Positions 12,461-22,183 of a stretch of 64,000 nucleotides of DNA are shown one piece after another (positions within the stretch are counted from its first letter, which is position 1; the number at the start of each line of letters is the position of its first letter). The notes under the pieces are model-generated. The model was not told the DNA's origin and searched no databases. It worked only from the letters and a program-made list of their open reading frames with translations. Both the position numbers and the translations under genes were made by a program. The DNA comes from Algibacillus agarilyticus (GTDB taxonomy: Bacteria; Pseudomonadota; Gammaproteobacteria; Enterobacterales; Alteromonadaceae): NCBI RefSeq assembly GCF_003286125.1, contig NZ_QMED01000010.1:62001-126000 (forward strand), written 5' to 3'.

Positions 12461-12843
12461 CTTATGAGCTTACTAAATCCATGTTTAAGCACTATTTTTA
12501 TATTAATCTTTTTATAACATGAATGCATCGTATTATACAGCGACTTAAAATCACAAGGACACATGCGTTAAAACCACTCGTTTTATAAACAAAGTGAGTG
12601 TAAATTATAGCGTTAATTTTAGATTTGTGGCTTTCAAATTCCACAGCTCAAGACTCTACCCTATATAAAAAGCGTATATTGCAGTGACTTGAGTGTAAAA
12701 TAGTTTGTAAACACCGACATAAAAGGAGTGATCACGTATGAGTAATTCAATCAATACTATGAAAAAACATTGTGAAGTGATAACTTTGCACTCTATGCTA
12801 CAATATTAAAAACGAATTTAAATGGATTTAGGTCAATAACAGT
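12461..12843. promoter_or_regulatory. 383-base divergent intergenic region between hybrid kinase and YfiR-like gene
   Basis: The region is AT-rich and must hold promoters for both flanking genes. No operator stands out. It contains one short reading frame with a strong ribosome-binding site (12738-12809, listed separately). Otherwise I see nothing structured in it. Confidence 0.5.
12738..12809 (+). CDS. Possible 23-residue leader peptide upstream of the YfiR-like gene
   Basis: The ATG at 12738 is preceded by AAAAGGAG with nine bases of spacing, a better ribosome-binding site than that of the YfiR-like gene itself. The frame encodes MSNSINTMKKHCEVITLHSM and three more residues, then TAA at 12807-12809. 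It ends 34 bases before the YfiR-like start in a different frame. It could be a translated leader, a small protein, or chance. No family is recognised. Confidence 0.3.
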   Translation: MSNSINTMKKHCEVITLHSMLQY

Positions 12844-13371
12844 ATGCTCCCTAGCGTTTTGCACCCAATCAATATTAGCGTAGAAAGACGTTTACTCGCC
12901 TTATGCTTAATATTCTTTACCTGTAAGTTAACGGCTGTAGAGTTACCAGACGACCTGCAAGCAGTATTGTTATCAAAACTGCTGCCTTATGAGCAAAGTA
13001 TTGTGCAGCAATCTCAAGATTTAAATATATTTATTATTAACTCCCCAGGGATCTTTCAAGCCTTTAGCCGCTTAAAAACCAACAGCAATATCAAGTTCAG
13101 CAAAATAAAACAAGGCGATACACTGCCAGAAGAGCATTACCAACTCATTTATTTAAATGATGAAAAAAATTTAGCGGGGGCAATGCAATACGCTCGAGAA
13201 CACAATGCGATAATAGCCACAGGGCAAGTCGAGTTAGTTAAGAAAGGCGCAACAATTGGAACGGGCACAGAAAAAGGCAAGCCTAAATTTTATCTTAATT
13301 TATCTTCATCTTTCGCCGCTAAATTACATTGGGATCCGAAAGTCTTAAAAATAGTAAAAACCTACCCTTAG
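12844..13371 (+). CDS. YfiR-like (DUF4154 family) periplasmic protein
   Basis: 175 residues. A hydrophobic signal segment (about 14-32) is followed by a fold ending in IIATGQVELVKKGATIGTG, then GKPKFYLNLSSSFAAKLHWD and KVLKIVKTYP, which matches the C-terminal half of YfiR-type proteins. In Pseudomonas YfiR is a periplasmic repressor of the membrane diguanylate cyclase YfiN. Many marine gammaproteobacteria instead encode YfiR-like proteins beside TonB receptors and sensor kinases, as here. It diverges from the kinase and converges on the receptor. A role as a periplasmic adaptor between receptor and kinase is an inference. Confidence 0.72.
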   Translation: MLPSVLHPINISVERRLLALCLIFFTCKLTAVELPDDLQAVLLSKLLPYEQSIVQQSQDLNIFIINSPGIFQAFSRLKTNSNIKFSKIKQGDTLPEEHYQLIYLNDEKNLAGAMQYAREHNAIIATGQVELVKKGATIGTGTEKGKPKFYLNLSSSFAAKLHWDPKVLKIVKTYP

Positions 13372-13439
13372 CTAAGCCTTAAACAGGTATCTTCTGCTTT
13401 CAATTTAACTTACGTACAAAGATAAAATCAAGCAAACAG

Positions 13440-13570
13440 ATACTCAGGTTACATCAAGATGCAGGGTTCGCTCGGCATTTAAATGGTTTAGCTATAACTT
13501 CTCATCCTGCTCACGCCAAAAAACACCTGCATTCCTGTGACGTGGCAAACAAGTCCATGTTTAGCATGGT
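13440..13570. other. Unexplained noncoding stretch, more GC-rich than its surroundings; candidate dispersed repeat
   Basis: It lies in the 247-base gap between the convergent YfiR-like and receptor genes. The segment from about TACTCAGGTTACATC to CATGTTTAGCATGG is about 43% G+C by my count, clearly above the flanking AT-rich sequence. It contains a small hairpin, CCATG-TTTAG-CATGG (13555-13569), and only very short frames, the longest noted being 18 codons on the minus strand. It looks like a remnant or a repeated intergenic element, but a second copy is not in this window. Confidence 0.3.
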
Positions 13571-13618
13571 TAAATTAAACACGCTTACCGCATTGATCAC
13601 TTTAGACCGACCCTAAGA

Positions 13619-15943
13619 TTATAAACTAACGCTCAACTTTAAGTATATTTGGCGACCAGGCTGTGGATGATAAGCGGGTATAAAACCAGCAGGGTTAGGG
13701 TTAGTCAAAACATCATACTCAGTTTCATCACTTGAGCCATCTTGTCTACCGACACCATAATATTGTGCATCAAATAAATTTTCGATTTGTAAAGAAGGCC
13801 TCATGTTTAAACCCGATACCGAAAACGTTTTTCCGCTGACCTTCAAGTTGAACTTAGTGTAACTCGGCGCTACATGTTCAAAATAACCATTTGCAGGATG
13901 TACCGTTCTGTCGCCTACATAATTCATTCTGATATCAATATTATAATCGTCAGAATCGTAATTTAAGCCAAGGTTGAACTTGTGAGAGGCGGAATTATTA
14001 ATGCCTGAATAGCCATTACCATTATCACCTTCATTAAAGTGATAATTTACATAGCTTTTAAATTGGCTAGTGAAGCGTAAATCAGAGCTAAAACTATAAC
14101 CTAAAACTTTATGTTGTTCGGTGTTAGCATAAACACTGCCACTATCACCATTAAGCCCATCTAAAGGCACTAAGGTAATAAGGTCCGACATATCAGAATA
14201 AAAAACAGATGCGTTAAAGCTCATACCATCAAGCCAACTGACTTTATCATCTAACCAACTACCTTGCATGATAACTTCATAAGTGCTGATCTCTTCTGGC
14301 TTTAATTCATTGTTGCCTCTAAACTCATCCGTCAATTCAAAGATAGAAGGCTCTCTAAATGCTTGACCATATAAAAATTTCAAATTGAGTTGCTCAAACA
14401 GTTTGGTCGGCATTTTATAAATAAACGCTACGCGGGGGTTAAGCGTACTGCCAAAATCATCACTTTTGTCATATCGCAAACCTAAACTATAATTCCACCG
14501 GGCGCTCAGCGTTGAGTCATAGATAGCATATAATGCTTGCTCGTTAACAACATCTACCGCTTGTGTTTCAACCGCACCTAAACGTTTGTTTTCGCCCTGA
14601 GTAGCATGTAACCAAGAAGAAGAGGTGATCGCATCATGTCCTTGCTGCATATTACCTAGAAAGGCTATTTGATTCATTTTATCACTTTGCATGACTCTAA
14701 AACCGAGCACCAAAGCGCTTTCATCATTATGACGCCATTCAATTTGCTCTTCTAGTCCCACTTGTGAATTAAAGCTATGGTAACTCTTTGTTAACTCTGA
14801 AAATTGATAAGTATATCGAAATGCCGTTTCAGGTTTTTGCCTATTTTCTCTATACCATGTTCTTGTTTTTGATAAGAATTTTTGGTTTATCCGGTAATCT
14901 AAATCAAAATACAGGTGCTTGCCGGTGTGATGAGACTTAAAGGTATCCAACCAAGATTGATATTCATAATTAGGTACATAACTCGCTAAACCTTCTTCTT
15001 TATCCCATAAATAAGCACCTGCACTTAATTTGCTGATCCCTTGTAGTCGGTTTTCTTCTTCTGGTGAAAAATAACTGACATTGCCCCTCAATGCCCAAAT
15101 ATTTTTTTCTGTATTAAATCCACCCGGCATCAATTCGCCAGCTGAAGGATGATTTACATCCGTTTGGTAATTACCATCCACATAAGCTTGAGTTTGCATT
15201 TGAGGCCATTCGTGGCCCGAAAAATAACCTTGTGGATCATAGCGATCACCCTGATCGCCCTGAGTCGTATAATGTTTTAACGCCGCATTAATATTAATGT
15301 TTTTAAATTGGCCATGGTGAGTGAAAGTAATGCTACGGGTATTGTTTTGCCCGGCTATAACATCAAGCGACGAGGATGTCATCGATACTTGTTTTTTAGT
15401 GATAAAATGAATGACGCCCGAAAACGCATTCGCACCATAAGCAGCAGAACCAGGGCCTTGGATTATTTCAATACGATCTAAATCAGCAAAGATATTTTCT
15501 TCACCCCAAAGCTGAGACCAATTAAAAGCAATATGGTTTTGCACTACACCATCTAATAAAACAAGTAATTTGGGGTTTCCAGGGCCGCCACCGACCCCGC
15601 GGTTAGCACTATGAGTCGGATATTCACCTCCGCCATCTTCATAGGTAGAAAAATCAAAACCCGGGATATCTTGCAAAACTTCAACTAAATTATTATAGCC
15701 ACGTTGAGTTATTTGCAGCTGCGTTATCACCGTAATATTGGCAGGAGAATCGATAAGGCGCTGTTTAGTACGAGAAGGGGTAATGACATCAAGCTCGAGT
15801 AATTCAGAAAGCGACATCCCTTCTAACGTTTCGAAAGACAAAGACGTTAATTCGGTATCAGTGCGGGCATGCGACCAAGTTGAAAATAAAGATAACGATA
15901 ATATCGCTAAAGTACGACTTAAAAATTGACTATTAACATCCAT
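13619..15943 (-). CDS. TonB-dependent outer-membrane receptor
   Basis: 774 residues: signal peptide (about 1-26, ending SHA), a plug domain with the start SLSELLELDVITPSRTKQ and the later IEIIQGPGSAAYGANAFSGVI, then a long C-terminal barrel rich in aromatic strands ending YLKLSVSL. Substrate uptake would depend on TonB-ExbBD, encoded elsewhere. The N-terminal SLSELL(x)LDV motif belongs to the receptor subgroup often found next to YfiR-like proteins and sensor proteins, not to classical siderophore receptors. The ligand cannot be deduced. Upstream of the ATG at 15943 I see no strong ribosome-binding site. Confidence 0.9.
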   Translation of the reverse strand: MDVNSQFLSRTLAILSLSLFSTWSHARTDTELTSLSFETLEGMSLSELLELDVITPSRTKQRLIDSPANITVITQLQITQRGYNNLVEVLQDIPGFDFSTYEDGGGEYPTHSANRGVGGGPGNPKLLVLLDGVVQNHIAFNWSQLWGEENIFADLDRIEIIQGPGSAAYGANAFSGVIHFITKKQVSMTSSSLDVIAGQNNTRSITFTHHGQFKNININAALKHYTTQGDQGDRYDPQGYFSGHEWPQMQTQAYVDGNYQTDVNHPSAGELMPGGFNTEKNIWALRGNVSYFSPEEENRLQGISKLSAGAYLWDKEEGLASYVPNYEYQSWLDTFKSHHTGKHLYFDLDYRINQKFLSKTRTWYRENRQKPETAFRYTYQFSELTKSYHSFNSQVGLEEQIEWRHNDESALVLGFRVMQSDKMNQIAFLGNMQQGHDAITSSSWLHATQGENKRLGAVETQAVDVVNEQALYAIYDSTLSARWNYSLGLRYDKSDDFGSTLNPRVAFIYKMPTKLFEQLNLKFLYGQAFREPSIFELTDEFRGNNELKPEEISTYEVIMQGSWLDDKVSWLDGMSFNASVFYSDMSDLITLVPLDGLNGDSGSVYANTEQHKVLGYSFSSDLRFTSQFKSYVNYHFNEGDNGNGYSGINNSASHKFNLGLNYDSDDYNIDIRMNYVGDRTVHPANGYFEHVAPSYTKFNLKVSGKTFSVSGLNMRPSLQIENLFDAQYYGVGRQDGSSDETEYDVLTNPNPAGFIPAYHPQPGRQIYLKLSVSL

Positions 15944-16039
15944 GAAATAAGTATTGTTCAGGCCTGAAAGTTAAATTAATTGTATACAGAAATCTAAGAT
16001 CTGTCTGCTTAAATGATAAAAAACAAAGCATTAAAAACT

Positions 16040-16065
16040 AAAAAGCCCCTTTATAGGGGCTTTTT
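16040..16065 (-). terminator. Terminator downstream of amt (symmetrical hairpin)
   Basis: AAAAAGCCCC (16040-16049), loop TTTATA, GGGGCTTTTT (16056-16065). It lies 27 bases past the amt stop. The A/T flanks would let it work in both directions, separating glnK-amt from the receptor gene. Confidence 0.9.
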
Positions 16066-16092
16066 ATTGAATGTTACATCTAGGCTATTTAA

Positions 16093-17361
16093 TTATTTGC
16101 CTGAAGTAAATTCTGGATAAGCTTCCATACCACATTCAGCAATATCAACGCCTTCATACTCTTCTTCTTCAGAAACTCGAATACCCATAATAGCTTTCAG
16201 TGCAAACCACACAACGAAGCTAGAAGCGAATACCCAAACGAAGATAGTAACGGCACCCACTAATTGACCAACAATAGTGGCATCAGTAGTTGCAGGAACA
16301 AGTAATAGACCTAATAAACCAACAACACCATGTACAGAGATAGCACCCACTGGATCATCAATCTTAATTTTATCTAAAGCTAAGATAGAGAATACAACTA
16401 GAACACCACCTAAAGCACCAAATAGTGTAGCTTGTAAAGCAGTAGGAGCAGAAGGTTCAGCTGTGATTGCAACTAAGCCTGCTAATGCGCCATTTAACGC
16501 CATTGTTAAATCAGCTTTCTTGAATAATATACGGGCAACAATTAATGCACCGATAACACCACCAGCCGCAGCCGCATTAGTATTTAAGAATACCATCGCA
16601 ACTGAGTTAGCACTTGCAATGTCGCCAAGTTTAAGTACAGAACCACCGTTGAAACCAAACCAACCCATCCATAAAATGAATGTACCTAAGGTAGCCAATG
16701 GTAAGTTTGCACCAGGAATCGCTTTAGCAGTACCGTCTGCGGCATATTTACCTTTACGAGCACCTAATAAAAGAACACCCGCTAAAGCAGCTGCAGCACC
16801 AGCCATATGAACAATACCTGAACCCGCGAAATCAGAGAAACCAAAATCGTCGCCAAGGTTGTAAAGACCAAATACATCGTTACCACCCCAAGTCCAACCG
16901 CCTTCTAACGGATAAATAACACCCGTCATGACAACAGCAAACGCTAAGAAAGCCCAAAGCTTCATACGCTCAGCAACCGCACCCGATACAATAGACATAG
17001 CCGTTGCAACAAATACAACTTGGAAGAAGAAATCAGACGCACCAGAATAGATAGAACCACCTACAAAGCCATCTTCACGTGCAGCAAAATCAGAAAGAAC
17101 CGCTGCCGAATCTACAGTTTCAATACCCTGTAAGAAAACACCACCACCATACATAATGTCGTAACCAACAACTAAGTACATGATGCAAGAGATAGCGAAT
17201 AACGCTACATTTTTAGTTAAAATTTCGGTTGTATTTTTAGCACGTACTAGACCTGCTTCTAACATGGCGAAACCAGCCGCCATCCACATAACTAAGGCAC
17301 CACATACTAAAAAGTAAAATGTGTCCATAGCATACTGTAAGTGGAATATGTTGTTTTCCAT
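16093..17361 (-). CDS. amt: Ammonium transporter (Amt family)
   Basis: A 422-residue inner-membrane channel with about eleven helices that admits ammonium when nitrogen is scarce. The segments AAGFAMLEAGLVRAKN (helix 1) and GSGIVHMAGAAAALAG are family signatures, the latter carrying a pore histidine. The start at 17361 has GGGGAG upstream. It lies 36 bases downstream of glnK, whose product blocks the channel when nitrogen is plentiful. The pair is expressed from the promoter region upstream of glnK. Confidence 0.96.
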   Translation of the reverse strand: MENNIFHLQYAMDTFYFLVCGALVMWMAAGFAMLEAGLVRAKNTTEILTKNVALFAISCIMYLVVGYDIMYGGGVFLQGIETVDSAAVLSDFAAREDGFVGGSIYSGASDFFFQVVFVATAMSIVSGAVAERMKLWAFLAFAVVMTGVIYPLEGGWTWGGNDVFGLYNLGDDFGFSDFAGSGIVHMAGAAAALAGVLLLGARKGKYAADGTAKAIPGANLPLATLGTFILWMGWFGFNGGSVLKLGDIASANSVAMVFLNTNAAAAGGVIGALIVARILFKKADLTMALNGALAGLVAITAEPSAPTALQATLFGALGGVLVVFSILALDKIKIDDPVGAISVHGVVGLLGLLLVPATTDATIVGQLVGAVTIFVWVFASSFVVWFALKAIMGIRVSEEEEYEGVDIAECGMEAYPEFTSGK

Positions 17362-17397
17362 TATATTCTCCCCAAATATAGTTAATTAATCAAAAGG

Positions 17398-17811
<414 letters not shown>

Positions 17812-17858
17812 TTAAAAAACAAATAGTTAGCAATATAGAGAAGTATTAAACACAGAAA

Positions 17859-17875
17859 CGCACAACATTTGTGCG
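17859..17875. promoter_or_regulatory. Strong NtrC-binding site upstream of glnK
   Basis: CGCACAACATTTGTGCG is a perfect inverted repeat containing GCAC-N7-GTGC, the core of NtrC sites. Its centre lies about 95 bases upstream of the predicted sigma-54 start, the normal place for an NtrC enhancer. Confidence 0.65.
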
Positions 17876-17892
17876 CTCAAACAGGATTTCAC

Positions 17893-17909
17893 CGCACCAA
17901 ATTAAAGCA
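17893..17909. promoter_or_regulatory. Second, weaker NtrC-like half site
   Basis: CGCACCAAATTAAAGCA contains GCACCA with only a partial second half (AAGC in place of GTGC). It is centred 34 bases from the stronger site, about three helical turns, as in paired NtrC enhancers such as that of E. coli glnA. Confidence 0.4.
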
Positions 17910-18095
17910 ACCAGTTTTAAAACACGCGTTAAAAACGATAAAAGCAAGTGGATTACAACAAATCAGTCATAATCGAATAAAAAAACGATTTAGCTGAATA
18001 TTAGTGTTTATGCGTTATAAATTAAGGCTTAAGCCATTAACGATAGGTTAACAAACTATATACATTTTAAAGAAAAGCACTATAAAGGGGATTTA

Positions 18096-18124
18096 TCACA
18101 CTGCACAAATATAATGCAATGTGA
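18096..18124 (-). terminator. Hairpin just downstream of the DEAD-box helicase gene
   Basis: In minus-strand RNA, UCACAUUGCA and UGCAGUGUGA pair over ten bases with one G-U wobble around a nine-base loop. The hairpin begins nine bases past the helicase stop. The following sequence is only moderately U-rich, so termination efficiency is uncertain. The rest of the gap (17737-18133) holds the glnK regulatory sites. Confidence 0.45.
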
Positions 18125-18133
18125 TTCTATTCA

Positions 18134-19441
18134 TTATTTTCGGCGAAGCGGTGGTGCATCTATATCCATTTTAGGTGCAACTATCGATACTTTTTTCTTT
18201 GGCTTATGTACTTTAGGCTTACTACTTTTAGCTTTATTTGATTTAGCTTTAACCGCATTAGCATTTTTAGGTTTAGCCGGTGTTTTAAACACGCCTTTAA
18301 ATTTAGCCTCTAAGCCTTCGATCACAGAGAAGTTAATATCTATTTGTAAAAAGGCTTTAAGCTGCTCAAAGCTTTGCCAATCACGTTTGCCCACAATAGA
18401 GTATGCATCACCTTTAAAACCAGCACGTCCGGTTCGGCCGATACGATGAATATATTCTTCTGCTATTTTAGGTAAATCAAAGTTAATAACCGCACTCACG
18501 TTTTTTAAATCTAATCCCCGAGAAGAAACATCAGTCGTAACCAGTACTTTAAATCGACTACGTGAAAAATCATCTAAAACTGAATTACGCTTGGCCTGCG
18601 AAAGGTTACCCGACAACCCGGCAGCATCCATACCTTGCTCAACTAAAAATTCAGCTAACCCTTGAGTGTCATCTCGCGTTGCCGTAAAGATTATTATTTG
18701 GTTTTGCGGTGTTGATTTGACTAAATATGCCAATAACGCTTTTTTGTGATCCAGATGATCAGCAAGATAAAAGTGCTGTGTGATATCTTGGTGTTGATCA
18801 CTTGCAGCCCCAACGGCAATCCGTTTGGGCGCATTTAACAATGATTGACCAATCGATAAAACATCGGCGTTATCTAACGTTGCCGAAAAAAGTAATGTTT
18901 GCCTTTTTCGATGATTTGCCGCGGTATGTATGTGCTTTAATTGGTCTGAAAAACCAAGGTCAAGCATGCGATCAGCTTCATCAAAAACTAAGACTTCTAA
19001 ACTCTCTAAGGTTAAATGGCGATGAGTTAAGTGATCAGCCAAACGGCCAGGTGTAGCAACAATGATTTTAGGTTGCTTGCGTAATATCTTGGCTTGATCA
19101 TTAAAATTATCACCCCCTATTAATTTCACTGCCGTGTATTGCGTATTAGCAATTAATAACCGTAATTGCGCATAAACTTGATTAGCTAACTCACGAGTAG
19201 GCGCCAAAACGACAGCTCTAGGATCACGTTTACTAAACGCACGTGTGTATAACATGTTGTGCAATACGGGTAATAAATATGCAAGCGTTTTACCTGAACC
19301 TGTTTGTGACGACGCGATGAGATCACTGCCATTTAAAGCCGATGGGATCGCAAGCTGTTGTATTTCAGTCGCGCCTTTAAACCCCATATGGTCTAGTGAT
19401 TTAAGTAGAAGAGGGTGTAAACGGAATTCGGTAAATTTCAA
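18134..19441 (-). CDS. DEAD-box ATP-dependent RNA helicase (SrmB/RhlE-like)
   Basis: 435 residues. Motif I ASSQTGSGKT (43-52), PTRELA (81-86), TPGR, DEAD (154-157), SAT, and C-terminal helicase motifs TTDVSSRGLD and HRIGRTGRAG are all present. A lysine-rich basic tail (about 375-435, repeated KPK/KAK) should aid RNA binding. Such helicases help ribosome assembly and RNA turnover, mainly in the cold. Which of SrmB, RhlE or another paralogue it is cannot be settled by eye, so no symbol is given. The gene stands alone on its transcript. Confidence 0.92.
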   Translation of the reverse strand: MKFTEFRLHPLLLKSLDHMGFKGATEIQQLAIPSALNGSDLIASSQTGSGKTLAYLLPVLHNMLYTRAFSKRDPRAVVLAPTRELANQVYAQLRLLIANTQYTAVKLIGGDNFNDQAKILRKQPKIIVATPGRLADHLTHRHLTLESLEVLVFDEADRMLDLGFSDQLKHIHTAANHRKRQTLLFSATLDNADVLSIGQSLLNAPKRIAVGAASDQHQDITQHFYLADHLDHKKALLAYLVKSTPQNQIIIFTATRDDTQGLAEFLVEQGMDAAGLSGNLSQAKRNSVLDDFSRSRFKVLVTTDVSSRGLDLKNVSAVINFDLPKIAEEYIHRIGRTGRAGFKGDAYSIVGKRDWQSFEQLKAFLQIDINFSVIEGLEAKFKGVFKTPAKPKNANAVKAKSNKAKSSKPKVHKPKKKVSIVAPKMDIDAPPLRRK

Positions 19442-19603
19442 CGAGAGAGCTCCAGTAAATTAACAGCGCTTATTATACCGTTTCTTATTAAATAAGCGAG
19501 TTAACAGCATCCCTAAAGGTTTAAAATTCAAATATATTAACTCACATGCAGCTCTCTAGTAATGGGAATCTAGTAGAGCTACATCAACAACAATGGATTA
19601 CAT

Positions 19604-20497
19604 TTATTGTAAATTTTTAGCAACCACCGTATCTTGCAATGATATATCTAACCATAAATGCGACTGCGCAATGGGTGTTCCGTTAGGTAGATTATGATTT
19701 TCCAATTGAACTATATTCAGGTTTTCTTTGCTCAACTTACTAATAGCGTTTTTAACAAAAGTTTGTTGATAATAAAATTGATCAAACTCACCACTTTTAA
19801 TCAAAATATTTATACCTTGCCTAAGGTCATTTGCCAATTTTGCGTTATTTGTAAAATAATAAATGGGCTGTGTGTATGCCAATGCAACAGCCGAACGATG
19901 AATTCCATTATCAAGCCCCTTTTCTATCATTATTTTGTTATAAGTATCAAAAACCAGTAAAGGAATGGGAAGCATATCAAAACGCCCGCCTTCAAGCATA
20001 TGCAATAAATGAGCTGGTTTGCTCGCAGTGTAGGTAGTCAAACCACTGCTAAGTAACGTGTTTGCATTTTCTGAAGCGCGTAGCTGGCCAAAAGTATAAT
20101 TTTTTAATTTTGTTTGAGTTAAATAGCGTATGCTTGAGAGATCCATGCTCTTATTAGTGAGAATAATCTGATATCCTTCTAGGCCTTTATATATCGGTAT
20201 TTTAACTGCATTAAACTCCAGCTCCAATGCTTTAGAAGTTGTTTGCCACATTACCGATATTTCATCTTCAAGTAGCGCTTGCTGCAAAGCATGTCCACTC
20301 AAGTTAGTCGGCTTAGTCGCAATTCTGGGAGGAGTACGATTATCTTTAGCACTTAATGCTTTGTGTAAAAGTACTTGAGCATAATGGTCTTGAGCACTAA
20401 ATGTTTTAGGCGTAATTATGTCAATACTCGCCATTGCGCTCACCGAAACAAGCATACTATATAGGGTTAATACATAGATGAGTTGATGTTTTATCAT
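19604..20497 (-). CDS. Orphan periplasmic solute-binding-like protein
   Basis: 297 residues. A signal peptide (about 1-23, ending AMA) precedes a fold resembling family 3 (amino-acid) ABC solute-binding proteins: KIPIYKGLEGYQIIL, then KLKNYTFGQLRAS, HLLHMLEGGRFDMLPI and a C-terminal LANDLRQGINILIKSGEFDQFYY. No permease or ATPase gene is nearby. In Alteromonadales such orphans are common, and some act as sensors rather than transport proteins. Ligand unknown. It is flanked by non-coding gaps on both sides and appears monocistronic. Confidence 0.65.
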   Translation of the reverse strand: MIKHQLIYVLTLYSMLVSVSAMASIDIITPKTFSAQDHYAQVLLHKALSAKDNRTPPRIATKPTNLSGHALQQALLEDEISVMWQTTSKALELEFNAVKIPIYKGLEGYQIILTNKSMDLSSIRYLTQTKLKNYTFGQLRASENANTLLSSGLTTYTASKPAHLLHMLEGGRFDMLPIPLLVFDTYNKIMIEKGLDNGIHRSAVALAYTQPIYYFTNNAKLANDLRQGINILIKSGEFDQFYYQQTFVKNAISKLSKENLNIVQLENHNLPNGTPIAQSHLWLDISLQDTVVAKNLQ

Positions 20498-20827
20498 GAC
20501 CCTTTCCTTAGTTAATTATAATAATCTTCTTTAATTAACTATTAGTTTAAGTCGGTCTGTTGCTTTAATTATGTTCAATTAAATTATATTTTTATTACCA
20601 AACGTAAAAAATGAAGGTCATTTAATTTAACTCCCTGTTAATAAATGATTATTTTAAATGAGTAATATTACCAACCATATTTAATTGGGTTTAAGCTAGG
20701 TAATAGATGGGAAATAGCGACTTAATTCTGCGGCGATCGCTTACAATTATCTTTTAATGAATAAAGACCATTTGTGAATAGAGTTAACCCTTTCAGTGAC
20801 TAACTCTATTCATAACTATCATAATAG
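20498..20827. other. 330-base gap upstream of the solute-binding protein gene and downstream of gor
   Basis: The region is very AT-rich. Apart from the hairpin at 20772-20815 (listed separately) and the promoter that the solute-binding gene must have here, I see no gene or ordered motif. Confidence 0.5.
20772..20815 (-). terminator. Long hairpin downstream of gor, possible terminator
   Basis: TGAATAGAGTTA (20775-20786) and TAACTCTATTCA (20801-20812) are perfectly complementary around a 14-base loop, and the stem can extend by about three more pairs including a G-T. It lies 13 bases past the gor stop. The stem is AT-rich and lacks a clean U-run on the minus strand, so it may instead stabilise the mRNA 3' end. 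Confidence 0.45.
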
Positions 20828-22183
20828 CTAGGTATCTAGGGTAACAAACTCTTCTGCCGAGGTAGGATGAATTGCAATCGTATTATCGAAATCCGCTTTA
20901 GTCGCGCCCATTTTCATTGCAACAGCAAAGCCTTGCAATAGTTCATCTGAGCCAAAGCCAATAGAATGAATGCCGACTATTTTTTCATTTTCGCCAACAC
21001 AAACTAATTTCATACGTGTAGGTTGACGATGAGAGGTCATCGCCTGATAGAGTGCAGTAAATTGAGATTTATACACCTTAACACTTTCATTACCGTGTTT
21101 AGCTATCGCCTCTGCTTCTGTTAAACCGACAGTGCCAATCGGTGGGTGACTAAAGACAACCGTCGCGATGGTAGAGTAATCTAGGTGTGCATCAACTTGA
21201 TTATTAAATAAACGCTCTGCTAATCGACGTCCTGCTGCAACGGCTACCGGTGTTAATTGAGCTCGCCCGGTATTATCGCCAACGGCATAAACACCTGCGA
21301 CGCTTGTATTTTGATATTTATCAGTTGGAATAAAACCGTTATCATTTAGTTCAATACCTGCCGCTTGAATATTAATATTGTCTGTTGCTGGTTCTCGCCC
21401 TATCGCCCAAAGTACACAGTCAACAGGAGGTAAACTATTGCCATTTTCTAAATGAACCACTAATGACTTATCTTCTAATTGCTCAATATTTGTTGGCGAA
21501 GATTGTTTATGCAGCATAGGGCCATCTTCATTCATCACTTCAACTAATGTGTCGCTCAAAATAGGATCAAAATTACGTAGCGGCTTATCTTTACGCACAA
21601 CCAAATGTGTTTCAGAACCTAAAGCATGAAATACCCCCGCGATCTCAACGGCAATATAACCCGCTCCAATAACAGCTACGCGCTTAGGTTGCTCAGTCAA
21701 GGCAAAAAAACCATCAGAGGTTATACCAAACCCTGCTCCCGGTATATTGGGAACAGCAGGTCGACCACCAGTGGCTATAACAATATGGTCAGCGGTATAT
21801 TGAGTTCCATTGACTTCGACTGTATTTTTATCAATAAACTTCGCAAAGCCATTGATTACGGTTACACCATTGCTATCAAACCCTCGTTGATATGAGGCAT
21901 GTATGCGCTCTATGTAGGCTTCTCGGTTTTTAACTAAACGCGACCAGTCTAACGTCGGGCTTTGCATGTCAAATCCGTAATCTTTACCATATTTTATTGC
22001 ATCAGCTATTTGCCCTGCATACCACATCGCTTTTTTAGGAACACAACCGACATTAACACAGGTGCCACCAATATATTTGGCTTCAATCACGGCTGCTTTT
22101 TTACCATGCTTAGCAGCCCTGTTAGCACTGGCAATACCGCCACTGCCACCACCAATCGCTAAAAAATCAAAATGTTGTGTCAT
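20828..22183 (-). CDS. gorA: Glutathione-disulfide reductase
   Basis: A 451-residue FAD- and NADPH-dependent cytoplasmic enzyme. FAD-binding GGGSGG (11-16), the redox pair Cys42/Cys47 in [13 protein letters not shown], the NADPH fold [11 protein letters not shown] followed by [12 protein letters not shown] (the arginine that prefers NADPH), and a C-terminal [11 protein letters not shown] with the catalytic His-Glu are all present. The ATG at 22183 is chosen: GGAG lies five bases upstream, whereas the in-frame GTG six bases earlier overlaps that site. Divergent from hinT, suggesting separate promoters in the 217-base gap. Confidence 0.96.
   Translation of the reverse strand: MTQHFDFLAIGGGSGGIASANRAAKHGKKAAVIEAKYIGGTCVNVGCVPKKAMWYAGQIADAIKYGKDYGFDMQSPTLDWSRLVKNREAYIERIHASYQRGFDSNGVTVINGFAKFIDKNTVEVNGTQYTADHIVIATGGRPAVPNIPGAGFGITSDGFFALTEQPKRVAVIGAGYIAVEIAGVFHALGSETHLVVRKDKPLRNFDPILSDTLVEVMNEDGPMLHKQSSPTNIEQLEDKSLVVHLENGNSLPPVDCVLWAIGREPATDNINIQAAGIELNDNGFIPTDKYQNTSVAGVYAVGDNTGRAQLTPVAVAAGRRLAERLFNNQVDAHLDYSTIATVVFSHPPIGTVGLTEAEAIAKHGNESVKVYKSQFTALYQAMTSHRQPTRMKLVCVGENEKIVGIHSIGFGSDELLQGFAVAMKMGATKADFDNTIAIHPTSAEEFVTLDT

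Noticed and set aside
16277-16810. 177-codon plus-strand frame antisense to amt
   Set aside because: It lies wholly within amt, has an alanine/proline-rich product with no domain, and reflects the codon bias of the real gene.
19551-19581. AGCTCT/AGAGCT imperfect inverted repeat upstream of the helicase gene
   Set aside because: The stem is short with a bulge and has no T-run, so it does not support a terminator or operator call.
20733-20740. Single GCGATCGC octamer in the gap before gor
   Set aside because: One copy only; no evidence of a repeated palindrome family in this window.
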